A stretch of 64,000 nt of DNA from Scatophagus argus (taxonomy: Eukaryota > Chordata > Actinopteri > Scatophagidae): assembly GCF_020382885.2 (NCBI RefSeq), contig NC_058512.1:12488802-12552801 (forward strand). Direction: 5' to 3'. Both the position numbers and the translations under genes were made by a program. The first letter of the stretch is position 1. Every line of letters starts with the position of its first letter. This document shows, piece by piece, positions 1-12,600 of the stretch. Below the pieces are notes generated by a model, which saw only the letters and a program-made list of their open reading frames with translations, was not told the DNA's origin and searched no databases.

Positions 1-577
1 TCATTTGGTTTAACTAAAATGTACCATAAAGAATTATGTTTACCAAATGTTTTACATCATCCAGATGAACGTGGGCTTGTACTGGTATAAGCAATATTAA
101 ACAGAATTAAATGTATATTTGAAAATATGTTGCAAGCCATGTTTGAAATTATACTTAAAACTAAGGTTGTATTCATTACTTGACTGAGAAAAACATAGTG
201 TAGCAAAATGTTTAACAGAAACAATAATGGTATAAATGCATTAAAGGATTAGCCATTTAACAATGCCCTTACACAAAGTCAAACTAAATAATATTTTCAG
301 TAAGAGTAAATATATGTTTGGCTCAAGATACAACAATGTGCTCATATTTTATCCTGTTCCCTAAAAGTATATTCAAGAAAGAGCAAGACAATGCACGTAC
401 ATAGGGAATATAAATGCACTATATATCTATATCTATTATATGTATTATAGATATCTGTCTATTCCATATCTCGGCGTTAAGTGTTTCACACCACAGGTTT
501 TTGGTGTATTTCGTGTTCACTAGCAGAAGCTTAATGATCCGTCGGTGACCGCAGGCGCACCTGCGGCGTTGGACGCT
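1..577. other. 5' flank of the LRP-like gene, AT-rich
   Basis: No coding region is supported here. The sequence is AT-rich, with an AT-repetitive patch around 416-470. It becomes GC-richer from about 530 towards the first exon, as expected for a proximal promoter. Confidence 0.6.
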
Positions 578-585
578 GATAAAAG
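578..585 (+). promoter_or_regulatory. TATA-like box of the LRP-like gene
   Basis: The sequence GATAAAAG lies about 52 bp upstream of the chosen ATG at 637. A start site 25-30 bp downstream would leave a very short 5' UTR of about 25-30 nt. The match is TATA-like rather than canonical, and transcription from here is inferred. Confidence 0.35.
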
Positions 586-636
586 CAACTTCCTCTCAGG
601 TGACGCTGTTTGTCCCGATGAGCCGCGGCGGCCGAT

Positions 637-694
637 ATGGACTTAAGCCAGTTCATTTATTCGATTTTTCTGGCAAGTCAGATTATTTCCCGAG
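637..694 (+). CDS. lrp13: LRP-like exon 1: signal peptide
   Basis: The ATG at 637 opens a 19-codon exon with a hydrophobic core ([12 protein letters not shown]). It ends at a GT donor in phase 1, which joins exon 2 at 1809. This exon is too short for an ORF scan and was found by looking upstream of the first LDLa exon for a phase-1 donor preceded by a signal sequence. Cleavage near SRG is likely. The next exon starts the first LDLa repeat a few residues later, as in other LDL-receptor family genes. Confidence 0.75.
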
Positions 695-3600
695 GTAAAA
701 TCGCTTTTATAACCTTTAATGAACTTGTGCAACTTCGATCCGAGTGTGTATATACCAAATAACGCGAGGAGCGTGCTGACGTTTTGAACGAGGCATTGTG
801 GCCTTCGTTCCCGGACTCTGGGTCACATGTTATATTGGAATTTTACTGCACGTTAGTCAGATTTAACTAGATAAGCTTCAGTAAGCAAAACAACCACTTA
901 AACTAACTACATACATAAACCCCAGGCATTTCAAAGGCAAGTTCAGCACCTGCAAACTTCTCCTTCTGTGCCTGCATGACCCGTGTGGGTAAAATCTATT
1001 TTGAAGTGAGTGAAAGGATGCGGTTGTGTTTTCGGCCTCATCCAGGCCAGATAAAAATAGACCCATGCTGTCTTGGTGTTTCAGCTAACTTCGACAATCA
1101 TTTCACCACGTGCAAATGCATATCATAGCAGTGCTTCTGAGGCCCAGTGTGACCTTTTGTTTTGGCTTCTACAACTTTCACACATCCCTGCTCTGTCTCG
1201 TATTGCAATTCAATTCAATTTTATTTATATAGCACCTTATACAGTCAAAATTGTCTCTAGGTGCTTTACAGAAACCCAGAGCCTGAACCCCCGAGCTAGC
1301 AGACAGTGGCAAGGAAAAACTTTTTAACAGAAAGAAAACTTGAGCAGGACCCGGCTCACAAGGGAGAACTATCCTGCTGATAGTCTGCTGTGTGAAGGCG
1401 GGGAGGAAGAGGTAGACAGGACAGAGACGATGAGAGAGAGAGAGAAACATACATGCAGTAAACATCATATATTACAAAGGCAAACATGACAGGTTGTTAT
1501 AATTGAAATTCCGAAACACTATGTATTGTATGTATTTGTTTTTTAGCTGATATGTTGTTGTTGTTTTCATACTTCAACAGCAGTTTGTTCGTTGATGTCG
1601 ATGTGCATCAGATCCTTACAGCAGATAGAATTGCGGTGACAATTCACTCAATTCATGTCTGCAGAAACGCACTTCTTTGATCGTTCTACGCTTCCTTGAG
1701 TCTGGGAAATGGACTGCTACTCTTACGGGCAGTCTTTTAACTTGTTTTTTAAACCATCCTCTGTCTTTGCGCTTTGCCCTACTGTCTCTCTCTTTTTGTG
1801 TGTTGTAGGTCAGATTCTCGGATGCAATCAAGGCCAGTGGCAGTGTGACGATGGAAACTGTATCCCTGACGTCTGGATTTGTGATGGAGCTGGAGACTGT
1901 CTGGACGGGTCTGATGAAATGGATTGCACTGGTAGGTTAACTTCAGTCTCTCTGTAAAAGTAGTGTTCTTGACAGTAAGGGACCTTTAAGGGTTGTCATG
2001 GTTCCAATGTTTTGTTGTGGTGTTTCAAAAGTCAGTCACACAAAATTGTTTTATGGAGTGTTTATGTATGTAAAGAGGAAATGTTGGTGGGATGAAAGTG
2101 TAAATGAGGACAGTCCGTCTTCCCATTTTATGCACGATATCTGATTTTCTTCCCTGCAGTGCTCCCAGGCTCTTCTGAATGTCCACAGGGTCAGTTTCCC
2201 TGTGTGGACACTGTCGGCTGCGTCGAGGCATCGGCACGCTGCGATGGACAAATCCAGTGTCCCACCGGCTCAGATGAGGAGAACTGCACCGCTACTGGGG
2301 GCTGCCTGAAGTCTGACTGGACTTGTCGAAACCACATCTGTATCCCCAGAGAGCTGCGCTGCAACGGACTGAATGACTGCTTGGACAACTCTGACGAAGA
2401 GGACTGTGGTGAGGGAGATGGAATGTTTAATGCTGTGCCACAGGAAACTAAATGTCAGTCTGTTTGACTGCATTGCTCTATAGACAGAAGTTTAAAGGGT
2501 TACTTCACCCAAATTGCATATGGATGTATTTTATCATTTTTCTCCAGTTGCTTTTGTTGTAGCACGGCAGGTAATGTAGGCTTTATATTTTAAGTTCACC
2601 AGTTTTGTCTACAACAATAGATGTTTATCCTCTTCACTAACTGGCTTTGCCATATAGATTTAGGAGGGAAACAAATTGTTAATATCAACTTTCCTGAAAA
2701 AAAAAATTACAGGTGAGAAAGAAAATATTTTTGTAATCTAGGCCAATCAGTCTTTTTAGTTTAGGGTTTTAAACACAAAGCTGCTAACTTTGTCTTTTTC
2801 AGAGATAATGAAGTGCTTTTATTTGGGTTTTTCTGCCCAATTCTGAAGAAACTAAATTTTATTGTAGTTGTATTTAGCCGTATTTGAGATTACTAGGAAA
2901 AATCTGTCCAGACAGAGACAGAGCGAACATGGTGGTCTCATTACTCTCTAAACATATCAAACACAACTGTGTGCCCCCCTTAGACAGGGTAGGTATGAGA
3001 ACCAGTTAAATCTTCCTGATGTTCTCTCCTCTTGCAGTTCAGTGTGGTGAGAATGGCATACGTTGTCCAGAGGGGACATGTCTGTCTGCTGAAGAGAGGT
3101 GTGATGGACAGGTACACTGCTCAGATGGCAGCGATGAGCCCATAACCTGCGGTGGGTTTGATGGAAACTGCTACTACAAACTACCAAACGCTTCGCCGCA
3201 ACTGATATTGATCAATCTCTAAGCAATGCGATTCAGTGAAATGCTTCTGGCACATGTACTGCTGTGATGCTGAGCCATATTGCATGTCCTGCAGGTCGTA
3301 TTTGCTCCATGAACAACGGTGGCTGTAGCCATGTGTGTGTCGATGAGGCCTGGGGAGCTCTGTGTTCCTGTCCTGATGGATATAAGCTCTCTCCCAATGG
3401 AGCAGTCTGCGAAGGTGTGTGTAGCATGACGCACTATTCACTTTCAGCCGCATTGAATAGTAACTTCCCTTTCCAGTTCCAACCTGGACCCCTTATCCCT
3501 CTCTTCTTCCAGCTAAGGGAAAAGATCAAAGAACATGTTGAGAGTGGAAGAAACTCAACTTTTCAGGTGTGGGGTCATCTGCTGTTGATGCACAGCTCAT

Positions 3601-6600
3601 GCTTATGAAGCTAAAACACACTCTCTCTCCTCAGATTTGGATGAATGTGCTCCACCCTTTGCTCCCTGTATGCATCACTGCACTAACACGGTCGGATCCT
3701 ACTATTGCCACTGCAGAGACGGATATAAACTGGATGGAAACTCCACATGTGTGGCTATAGGTAATCATAATCAGGCATGGTTAACAATTGAATAAGTTAC
3801 ATCACAAGTTTTTTACTTGAAATGTTGGTAATGTAAAGTAACAAATACTAAATGACATACACAAAGTTTGCAAAACCTATTGCAGTTTAAATATATGAGC
3901 ACTAACTGCAGCCCTCTCTCTGAATCCATAACTGTGTCCAGGTGATACTATCAGATTGCTTACAGTGCAGAGGAAATCCATTGGGCTGTTGAGTGTGAAA
4001 TCTCAACAGTTTGAAGTTATCCACACTCCAGTGTTTGACCCAGTGGCTTTGACCTTTGATTTTGCACGAGGCTGGTACTACTGGGCTGACAACCAGGGCA
4101 GCATTTACAGAAGTGATGGACAGCACAGCTCGACATTCTATACTGGTTAGTTGACCCAAGATGAGGTGTGTGTTTTTTTTTCAAAGATATTATGCAGTAG
4201 ATAGTATAAAGTATTTACACTGTGTATGACAATGGTGACGAGTTTAACACACACATGAATATAGAAGACTCTGACAGATGGTTAAGTATTAGCAAGCAGA
4301 CTGCAAGCCTTTTCTTTGGCTTGTGGTCCCTTAAAACAAATCACTTTCTACTGTTGATCACTGGTCCCCAGTTGCATTCATCTACCAGCTGTAAAAGGTT
4401 CAACCATGTTGTCTTTTTTTGTCTTTATTCTGTTTGTATAATTTGAACCTGAAACAGTTCTTCAGCTGGCTGCTTAATAACATTTCTGAGCCTTGGGACA
4501 AAACATTTGTGCTTCTTTCACACAAATATTCAGTCTTGTATTGATTAATGAACAGTCATTTTTGCAGTTCTGTTATTTGGATGTCACACTTGAGGATTTG
4601 TATGTTATATATATAGTGTTAATAAGTTTAAATCACATAGAGCTATAACATATTCGGGTCACTTCTCTACCTGCAGAAAGTGAGTGATCAAAAATTAATA
4701 GAGAAACATAAGATTAAACAAACACAAAATAAAAGTAATGAAATAATGTAATTAAATCCTTGTTAGACCTTCCTCTTGTTTCATCTCCAAGCTGACCTCA
4801 TGGAAATTCACAGTACCTACTGCACTCAGTATTTCAGCTGTCGTCTCATGTTTTTTGCATATATTTTTTACACAAATATTAAAAACCTGAGACGGTGTGA
4901 CCCATTACAGAATCCATTTGGTTCACATTCAAATTAAAAGTGCAGAAAAAAAGAGACCACAATTTCTGTGATGTTTTAACAGGGGAACCTGGAATCAAGG
5001 GTCTAGCCTGCGATTGGCTGAATGGAAACGTGTTTTGGACAAATCAGAAGACGGAATCAATCTACATGCAGACACCTGATGGGAAAAGTTACACTACAGT
5101 GCTGAGCAAAAACATCAGTCCATCAGAGCTGGTGCTTATACCTGTGGAGAGGTATGCCTGACTTTTATTCTGCCTGTCTGCTACACAGGAAATAATCCAC
5201 TTTTTGTTATTCTCCATGAAAAAGAAATGAGCATTTATATATGGGAAAAGTGACAAAAATGTTGTCCTTGTATTTAGAAGAGCGGTTTAAATTTCAATGT
5301 ATTTGCCATCATAAATGCACACTTGGAAAGTGATTATTTCAATTCTCTGGCTCCTAGCTTGATGTTCTGGATCAATGCCGGCCACGGGGACAGAGTGACG
5401 ATAGAGAAGTCGTGGATGGACGGGTCGGAAAGAAGCTCTCTGACTGCGCTCACGGCTCAGTCCGCCCACAGTCTCACTGCTGACGTGGCAGCCAGGAGGC
5501 TCTACTGGATCAGCGACTTCAAGAAGGTGAGTTTAAGGAAAGAAACGCAGGCAGGAGAAGTGCGTCAAACACACTGGAGTATATGAGTTAGATGCATTAA
5601 GGTGTTGTGAATATACAGATTTATGCTAAATAATAAACGTTTTCTCAACAAATAATAACAGACATCAGTTTTTAGAGGTTAACCAAAACTCTCTGGAAGT
5701 TGAAAGCAAAAGCTCAATATGCAGAAGGTGCTAAGCTATCAAGGATGTCCAATTTGGCCGCTGTATAATTCTAGTTGGCCCAGATAATTCTCCAAATTTT
5801 AGTCTTGCTATAATAACCATATTCCAGTATTTTATATTCTTAATATGTTTAAATATTTAGATCTCTGCGAGGTATAAGAAAGCACATTTATTTTAGTATG
5901 ACTTCTCCCTTTTTTTTCCCTGGCTGTGCAGAAATTTGTTTCTCGTCATGAACGTGATGATCATGTTGTGAAGTGATCTATACAGACAAGAGCATTAAAC
6001 GGTACAATTAGTGAATAAAATGTGAAAAACAAATGAACACACTGCTGCCATCTCAACAGGGAGTTTAGCAGAATATAACAATCCATTCAACTGTTGGATA
6101 AGAAGAGGAAATATTACCATAACCTAAACACTGATAAAGTTGTTAAAGTTTGATTGTCAGTCTGGATGAATTTTGTAGTACGTTTGTTTGCTGTCCTTCA
6201 TGCAATAAATGTGAACTTATTTCATGAAGTCTATAGAGACGGTGAAGATGGATGGGACTGGCCGTTTCTCCATCACAGGACTGTTCAACAGGAGACCAGC
6301 TCTAAGTCTGGCTGTGTTTGAAAGTTCTTTCTACTGGGTGGATGATAAAGGACTGTGGCAGGTTCCACAGAACCAACCAGACCAAAAGAAATTCATCTCG
6401 AAGGCCCCTCTGCCAATATTAGCTGTCTACCACAAGCTACAGCAGCCTCAAGGTACTCAGATGTAATGGTAGTGCAACATAACAGTATTTCTTCCTGACA
6501 TTTTTATAGGTAGTTTAATGCATTTGAAGTATTTCCACTGATGTTTGAAGTTATAGTGCTGTTTATATGCAAAGTACCCAGTTTCATTCAGTTTTAATAG

Positions 6601-9600
6601 AATCTTAATTTACAATGCTAAAGTGTACTTTCTGCTTAAGGTTTATTGTGTTGGCCAGTGTAAAGACTATATTTCATCTGTTTTTAAAAACATAAACTGC
6701 AGATAACATATTTGAATACTACCACAAACATCTCACAGTGTAAGTACATCTTCTTTAGTCATCATGGTAGTTGATGACTAAACAGTTAATAATAGTAATC
6801 ACATTTTCATATATCTTGTTGTCATCCATCAGGTTCTTCTGCATGTGCAAATACCCCATGTCACCTCTGCCAGCTGACTAAAGGCAACCCCCTCGGTTTC
6901 ACCTGCACCTGTCCAAACTCCAAAGTACTGCTGCCTGATGGGACATGTGAATGTAAATGAAATTTCCCATTTCATAAAGTAACATCTATCTGAATTGCTT
7001 TTTTCTTATCAAAGGCCCAGACGACCAAAGGCAACTCTTATTTTTGCCTGTAAGAATAGTTGTCACACAGTTGTTTCTTGTCACTGAGTTAAGCAGATAT
7101 TTTCTCTGGTTTTACAACTTGCTAAACATCGTTAATGAATCTACTTTTTCGTCCCACAGATCCAAGGTTTATATACGCTACCATTTCCACCATCAGCGTG
7201 TTGGAGTTTAGAGACAGTGAGTTCACTAAAATCCAGCTGTTCACCACTGATGAAGGCATCCTGTCATTTGATCTGGACTGGTACAGAAACTGGCTATACT
7301 GGGCTAACCAAACTGGCCATATCCAACGCACCAGTCTAACCCAGGTCAAGACTGAGGTCGTACCAACACCTTTGCCAGGTTAATGCTTTGAGTTTTCTTT
7401 GGTTTGTGCAGAAGGTGGGTTGCTGTCATGGTGGGACTGAGAAAACATTATTATTATGATTGTTGTTACTATAGTTGATTGACAGAACATTAAATAACTA
7501 TTATTCAAATATATTTTGTTTAGGTCATCATTTTAGTTATTTATTGAACAAGAACAGCATACATTTGCAGCATACAATTAATGGAATAATAAATGAAATA
7601 ATTGCTAATGAAAATAATTGTTTCAGCTCCACCTGTTCAGATGAGTAGAAACCCTGAACCAACTGGCTGTTTGGACCTGTCACAGCTGTCAGCACACTTT
7701 CAATCGACTCTCACTAATTTTTTCCCTTTATGTAGTTTGTCTGATAAAAGTAGACCAAAGAAGAGGGAGCCTTTATTGGGTGTCATGTGATCAAAACATC
7801 ATTGGTACATCCATGGCTGACGGTCAATACCCACAGCATCTGTACCGTACAACAAAGGAGATTCGAGATCTGTACCTGGACTGGTTGAAGGGTGGTATCG
7901 TGTGGCTTGAGGAAGAGCGAATCCTCACCATGAGCATGATGGGAGGCAAAGCCAAAGAGCTGCTACAGCTAGCAGGAGGAGTCAGAGGGAGCATCGCATT
8001 CGACCTCAGGGCGAGCAGTCTCCTCTGGAACTCAAAATGGGCAGGTGTGTCACTTCTTTAGATCAGGGGGATACAAACTACGAAACAAGATTTCTGTATG
8101 TCTTTTAGAGAGATTAGAGATTAGTTTTAACTTCTCCAAGAACTAGGCAGTGTTCATTTCAAAGTCTGTTTTTGCATTATAGTGTGTGCACCTTCTACGT
8201 CTAATGAACTGGACTGCAGTTCATTTTTTTTTTCAGAAAGAAAACCTTAAGAATACTGGCAGATTTTAATCCTGTCTTTCTGCTGTTATTCTGCATTGAT
8301 AAGAGATGTTAATGTGTTCTGAATCTTACTATCTTTGTAGTCAGTGTACTTTGGCGGTCCATATTCCCCAATACAGACCCCATGGTTTTTTGTCTTGTAC
8401 CTTGTAAAACTTCTTAAATTTATTATTATTTTTTTTACAGGTTTGATAACAATGAGTTTGCTGCAGGCAAGAAGCCACCAAGCTGGAAGGAGATGGAACA
8501 TTTCAGGCTCGATCATCGCTGCCTTCGAGCCCTATCTGTTATCCATGTCTGATGATGTCATGACTCTGTGGGACCGACGTGACGGGAACGCCATCCAGGA
8601 TGTGTCAGTGAGAGGTCATGTGTTGAGTGTAGTCACTGCACTCGGTGACATTCATACAGGTCAGACCATGTCAGCCTGTTACAGAGGAAATAAATTCATT
8701 TATGCAGATACATGCTCTCAGGCTTATTTTAAATTCAGCATTATTGTACTTTTGCCTGAAATATTTCCTGACATGCCTCTTCATTTTCTCAATGCCATTA
8801 TTATAATTTTCCATAGTGCCCAATACTCCAGTCTGCAGTGAACCCTATGTGCTGTGCCGACACACATCGGTCTGCCTCTCACAAGCCCAGCTGTGTGATG
8901 GGAAAAAGGACTGCCCTGGTGGAGATGATGAGGAGTCTTGTGTAAGCACATGTCCATCCGAAGGTAAGATCAATATCAGTATTTTATACATTTACTGTAG
9001 GGCAGTGTAGCTCTAAAATCACACGATTAATAAAAATATTCACCACTGATTGATAACTGTTTCCCAGCTTTATGAATTTGTTGTAATTTTTTTTCTTTGT
9101 AAACTTCCACTCTTAGACGATTTCAAGTGCAAGGACCTTAGGAGCTGCATCTCCAAGGATCTCATCTGTGACGGCCGCTCTCATTGTCACGACGGCTCAG
9201 ATGAGGTCAACTGTCCAACCGTAGCTTCACCTGCAGCTCAGGCAAACATCCTGAAGTGTCGCGTGGGTTCTAAGCCTTGTGAAGACAGCACAGAGTGTGT
9301 TTTATACAGCCACGTGTGTGATGGGGAGGAAGATTGTCAGGATGGATCAGATGAACTGGGATGTGGTGAGCTTTCCTGAGCAATAATCTCACTATTTTGA
9401 CAAATATCAGTTCAACTCTCCTCTTTGTTTTAACTTTACATTGTAATTACTCCTGTATCTTCAAGATGCCACAGAACAGACCATGACTCCAAAAAAACTA
9501 AATATGGATCCAAACGAAGTGCCACTTGCTACCAAACTTCCTGCTTCGACTGTGCCGGCCTGCAGCAGGCCCTCTGTGCTCTGTCCTCGTTCTTCTGTCC

Positions 9601-12600
9601 ACATCTGCATTTCTCCGAGCCAGTTTTGCAACGGGCGAAAAGACTGTCCTGATGGCTTTGATGAACAGAACTGTGTGACAAGATGTTCCTCAAAAAGTAA
9701 GCCTTGAGTCTGAGGTTTGTGTGTTCTCCTAGTTATTCCCCTGTTCTCAAATGTTATTTTGAGAAGCGCTCGCAGCATATAATTTAAAAAGTTCCCTGAA
9801 ACTTTAATTCATTTTCTTTAATTCCTGTCAAGATGACTTCCGCTGCAAAGACCGTAGGAGCTGCATCTCCAAGAGTCTGGTTTGTGACGGCCGCTCTCAT
9901 TGTCAAGATGGGTCAGATGAAGTCAACTGCCCGAGTGTCGCTCCTCCTGCAGCTCGAACAATCGCCCTGAAGTGTCGTGTGGGTTCCAGACTGTGTCGAG
10001 ATGGGACAGAATGTGTCCTCTTCAGTCATGTTTGTGATGGAGAGCGAGACTGCCGAGACGGATCAGACGAAGAAGAATGTGGTGAGTTTCTGTGGAAATG
10101 TCGCTTTTGCAAAGTGGCCTAAACGTGATAATGTTTTGTTAGCACAGTCTGCTGTGGTGAATGCAGCAGGTAAGTTTTCCGTTTTGTGCAACACTTAGCA
10201 TTTTATTGTAGCAGTAAGTTATGTTATTTTCCTGACAATATTCTTTGGAATTTAAGATGTATTAAAGGAAATATTGTTGTTTTGTTTTTTTTTCATTTTG
10301 AAAGGTTAATATCAATTAAGCAGAAAGGCTATGAATCAAAGTTAGAAAATGGCAATGATACCAGTGGATACCATTTGTAATGGAGACTACTAGAATCCTT
10401 TGACCTTAGACTTATATTTATGGTGTCTGCTACTAATTTAATTATCAGAACAATGATGTTTAAACTTCAAGCTATTGTGTTATTTATCAGTGCTTTTTTT
10501 TTTTTATATAAAAGATGCTACAGAGATTGTCCCTACCACAGCTACAGAAAACTTACCTGTCGAACCCCTTACCGAGCCGTCCTGCACCAGTCCTTCAGTT
10601 CTGTGTCCGGGTTCATCTTTATGCATCAACCCATCTCAGTTTTGTGATGGAAAGAAAGACTGCTCTGATGGATCTGATGAGGACTGTGTGAAAAGATGCC
10701 CTGACAAGAGTGAGTAGTCAGACGATGGCCTGATGGTGACATTTTCACTCTGCTCTCAACCACACTGGAAATGTGAACCATTCTGTTTTTTGTTAACTTG
10801 TTGCTTTTGTATTATGTTTGAGATATTTGATATCCTCCTCCTCAGCTGATTTTCTCTGCAAGGACCGCAGGAGCTGCATCTCCAAGAGTCTGGTGTGCGA
10901 TGGCCGCTCTCATTGCCTTGATGGCTCAGACGAGGTCAACTGTCCCAATGTAACTCGTCCTGCAGCTCAAACAAACTTCCCAAAGTGTCGTACGGGCTCA
11001 AAGCTGTGTAAAGATGGCACAGAGTGCGTTTTATACAGCCATGTATGTGATGGAGAGAATGACTGTATGGATGGATCGGATGAACAGGGATGCTCAGAAA
11101 CCTGCAAACAAGGTTCACTGTTAAATCACTGTTAAACTCGACTATCAAAGCAAAGTTATTTTAACCCATTATGTAAACATTTATATTTTTTGATGTACAC
11201 TGAGGGAAAAAAGTAATCTTGTCAAGTCAGCAATGTTTGATCACTGAACCAATCAATAAAATGAAAGAACACAAGAAATTAAAGTGGACCACATACACAA
11301 ACTGAAAATTATACTGTAAATTAGTACTTTAAAGATTAGCTATAATGTTTCATTGATAAAATATTCCTGTATTTGTACTCCACCTCAGGTGAGTTTCAGT
11401 GCTCTCATGGGAAGATGTGCATCCCTAAGGCTCAGGTCTGTGATGGAAAGCCACAGTGTCGGGACCAGTCTGATGAACTTGACTGCGGGGAGCGAACCAA
11501 GAGCTGCGAGCATCAGTGCGCTGATGGCAATCGCTGCATCCCAAACAAATTCCTGTGCGATGGAGAGAAAGACTGCCTGGATGGCACAGATGAGGTTGGC
11601 TGTGGTAAGTCCTCAGATCCAGTTTGGCAATATTCATTTACTGCTGATAGACTAATGTGGCTGCATAATAACATTTGACTGTAACACTTGTTTTCTTCCT
11701 TTCCAGACCCTGTTATTGCCACAACATCAGAATCTCCTGTCCTCACTTCCACATCAGCTTGCATCACTCCGTCAGTTCTTTGTCCAGGTTCATCAAAGTG
11801 TATCTCTCAAAAGCAGCTGTGTGATGGACAGCAAGACTGTCCTGATGGGTTCGATGAAGAGAACTGCGTGGTCCAGTGCAAAAACCCAGGTGTGTCTGAG
11901 ACACAAGGCAAAGGTGTCAGTGTTATATGCTAGCTAATGATAGCACACACTCACTGTGGAAAAGTTTCTAATGCTGTTCTAGTTTGAATACTTTTCCCAG
12001 TGAAGGAGTAGATATTTTTGCAATACCTCCATTAATATATTTACCCCTCTCTGCTCCTCAAACTAACACCTTTTGTTCTGCACATCAGATGACTTCTTGT
12101 GCAGCGACCGGAGGGCATGTGTCCCAAGAGTGCAAGTGTGCGACGGTCGTGCCCACTGTCCTGACGGCTCAGATGAGAAGCAGTGTCAATCAGCTGATCC
12201 TACCGGTCCCCGTGAGTCAATAATGAAAAATACAACACAACAACAGCAATGTGGTTCAGCAGTGTCTTCATATTGAATAGATGAATGCACAATTTTCTCT
12301 TTCAAGCCTCCCTCAATATGCTCGATGTCAGATCAGCCCCACTGAGGTGCCGCAACGGATTCAGGCCATGTAAAGATGGCCTGGAGTGTGTTATGCACAG
12401 CCACGTGTGTGACGGAGAGAGGGACTGCCAGGATGGATCAGACGAAGAAGAATGTGCCTCTCAGTGCAAAGCAGGTTTGTTTTGTACACAGAGTGATCAA
12501 GTAATGTCTCAGTTGACAATTTCAGTTGTATGGGAAGTGCCTACATAGTCAGTCAAAACTTAGAGGGAATTTTGTGTGTGAATCGTGTATTTGCATTATT

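Noticed and set aside
8344-8440. Upstream part of the 165-codon frame at 8344-8841
   Set aside because: It precedes the acceptor TTTTTTACAG at 8431-8440. Only 8441-8659 is exon 14; the remainder is intron.
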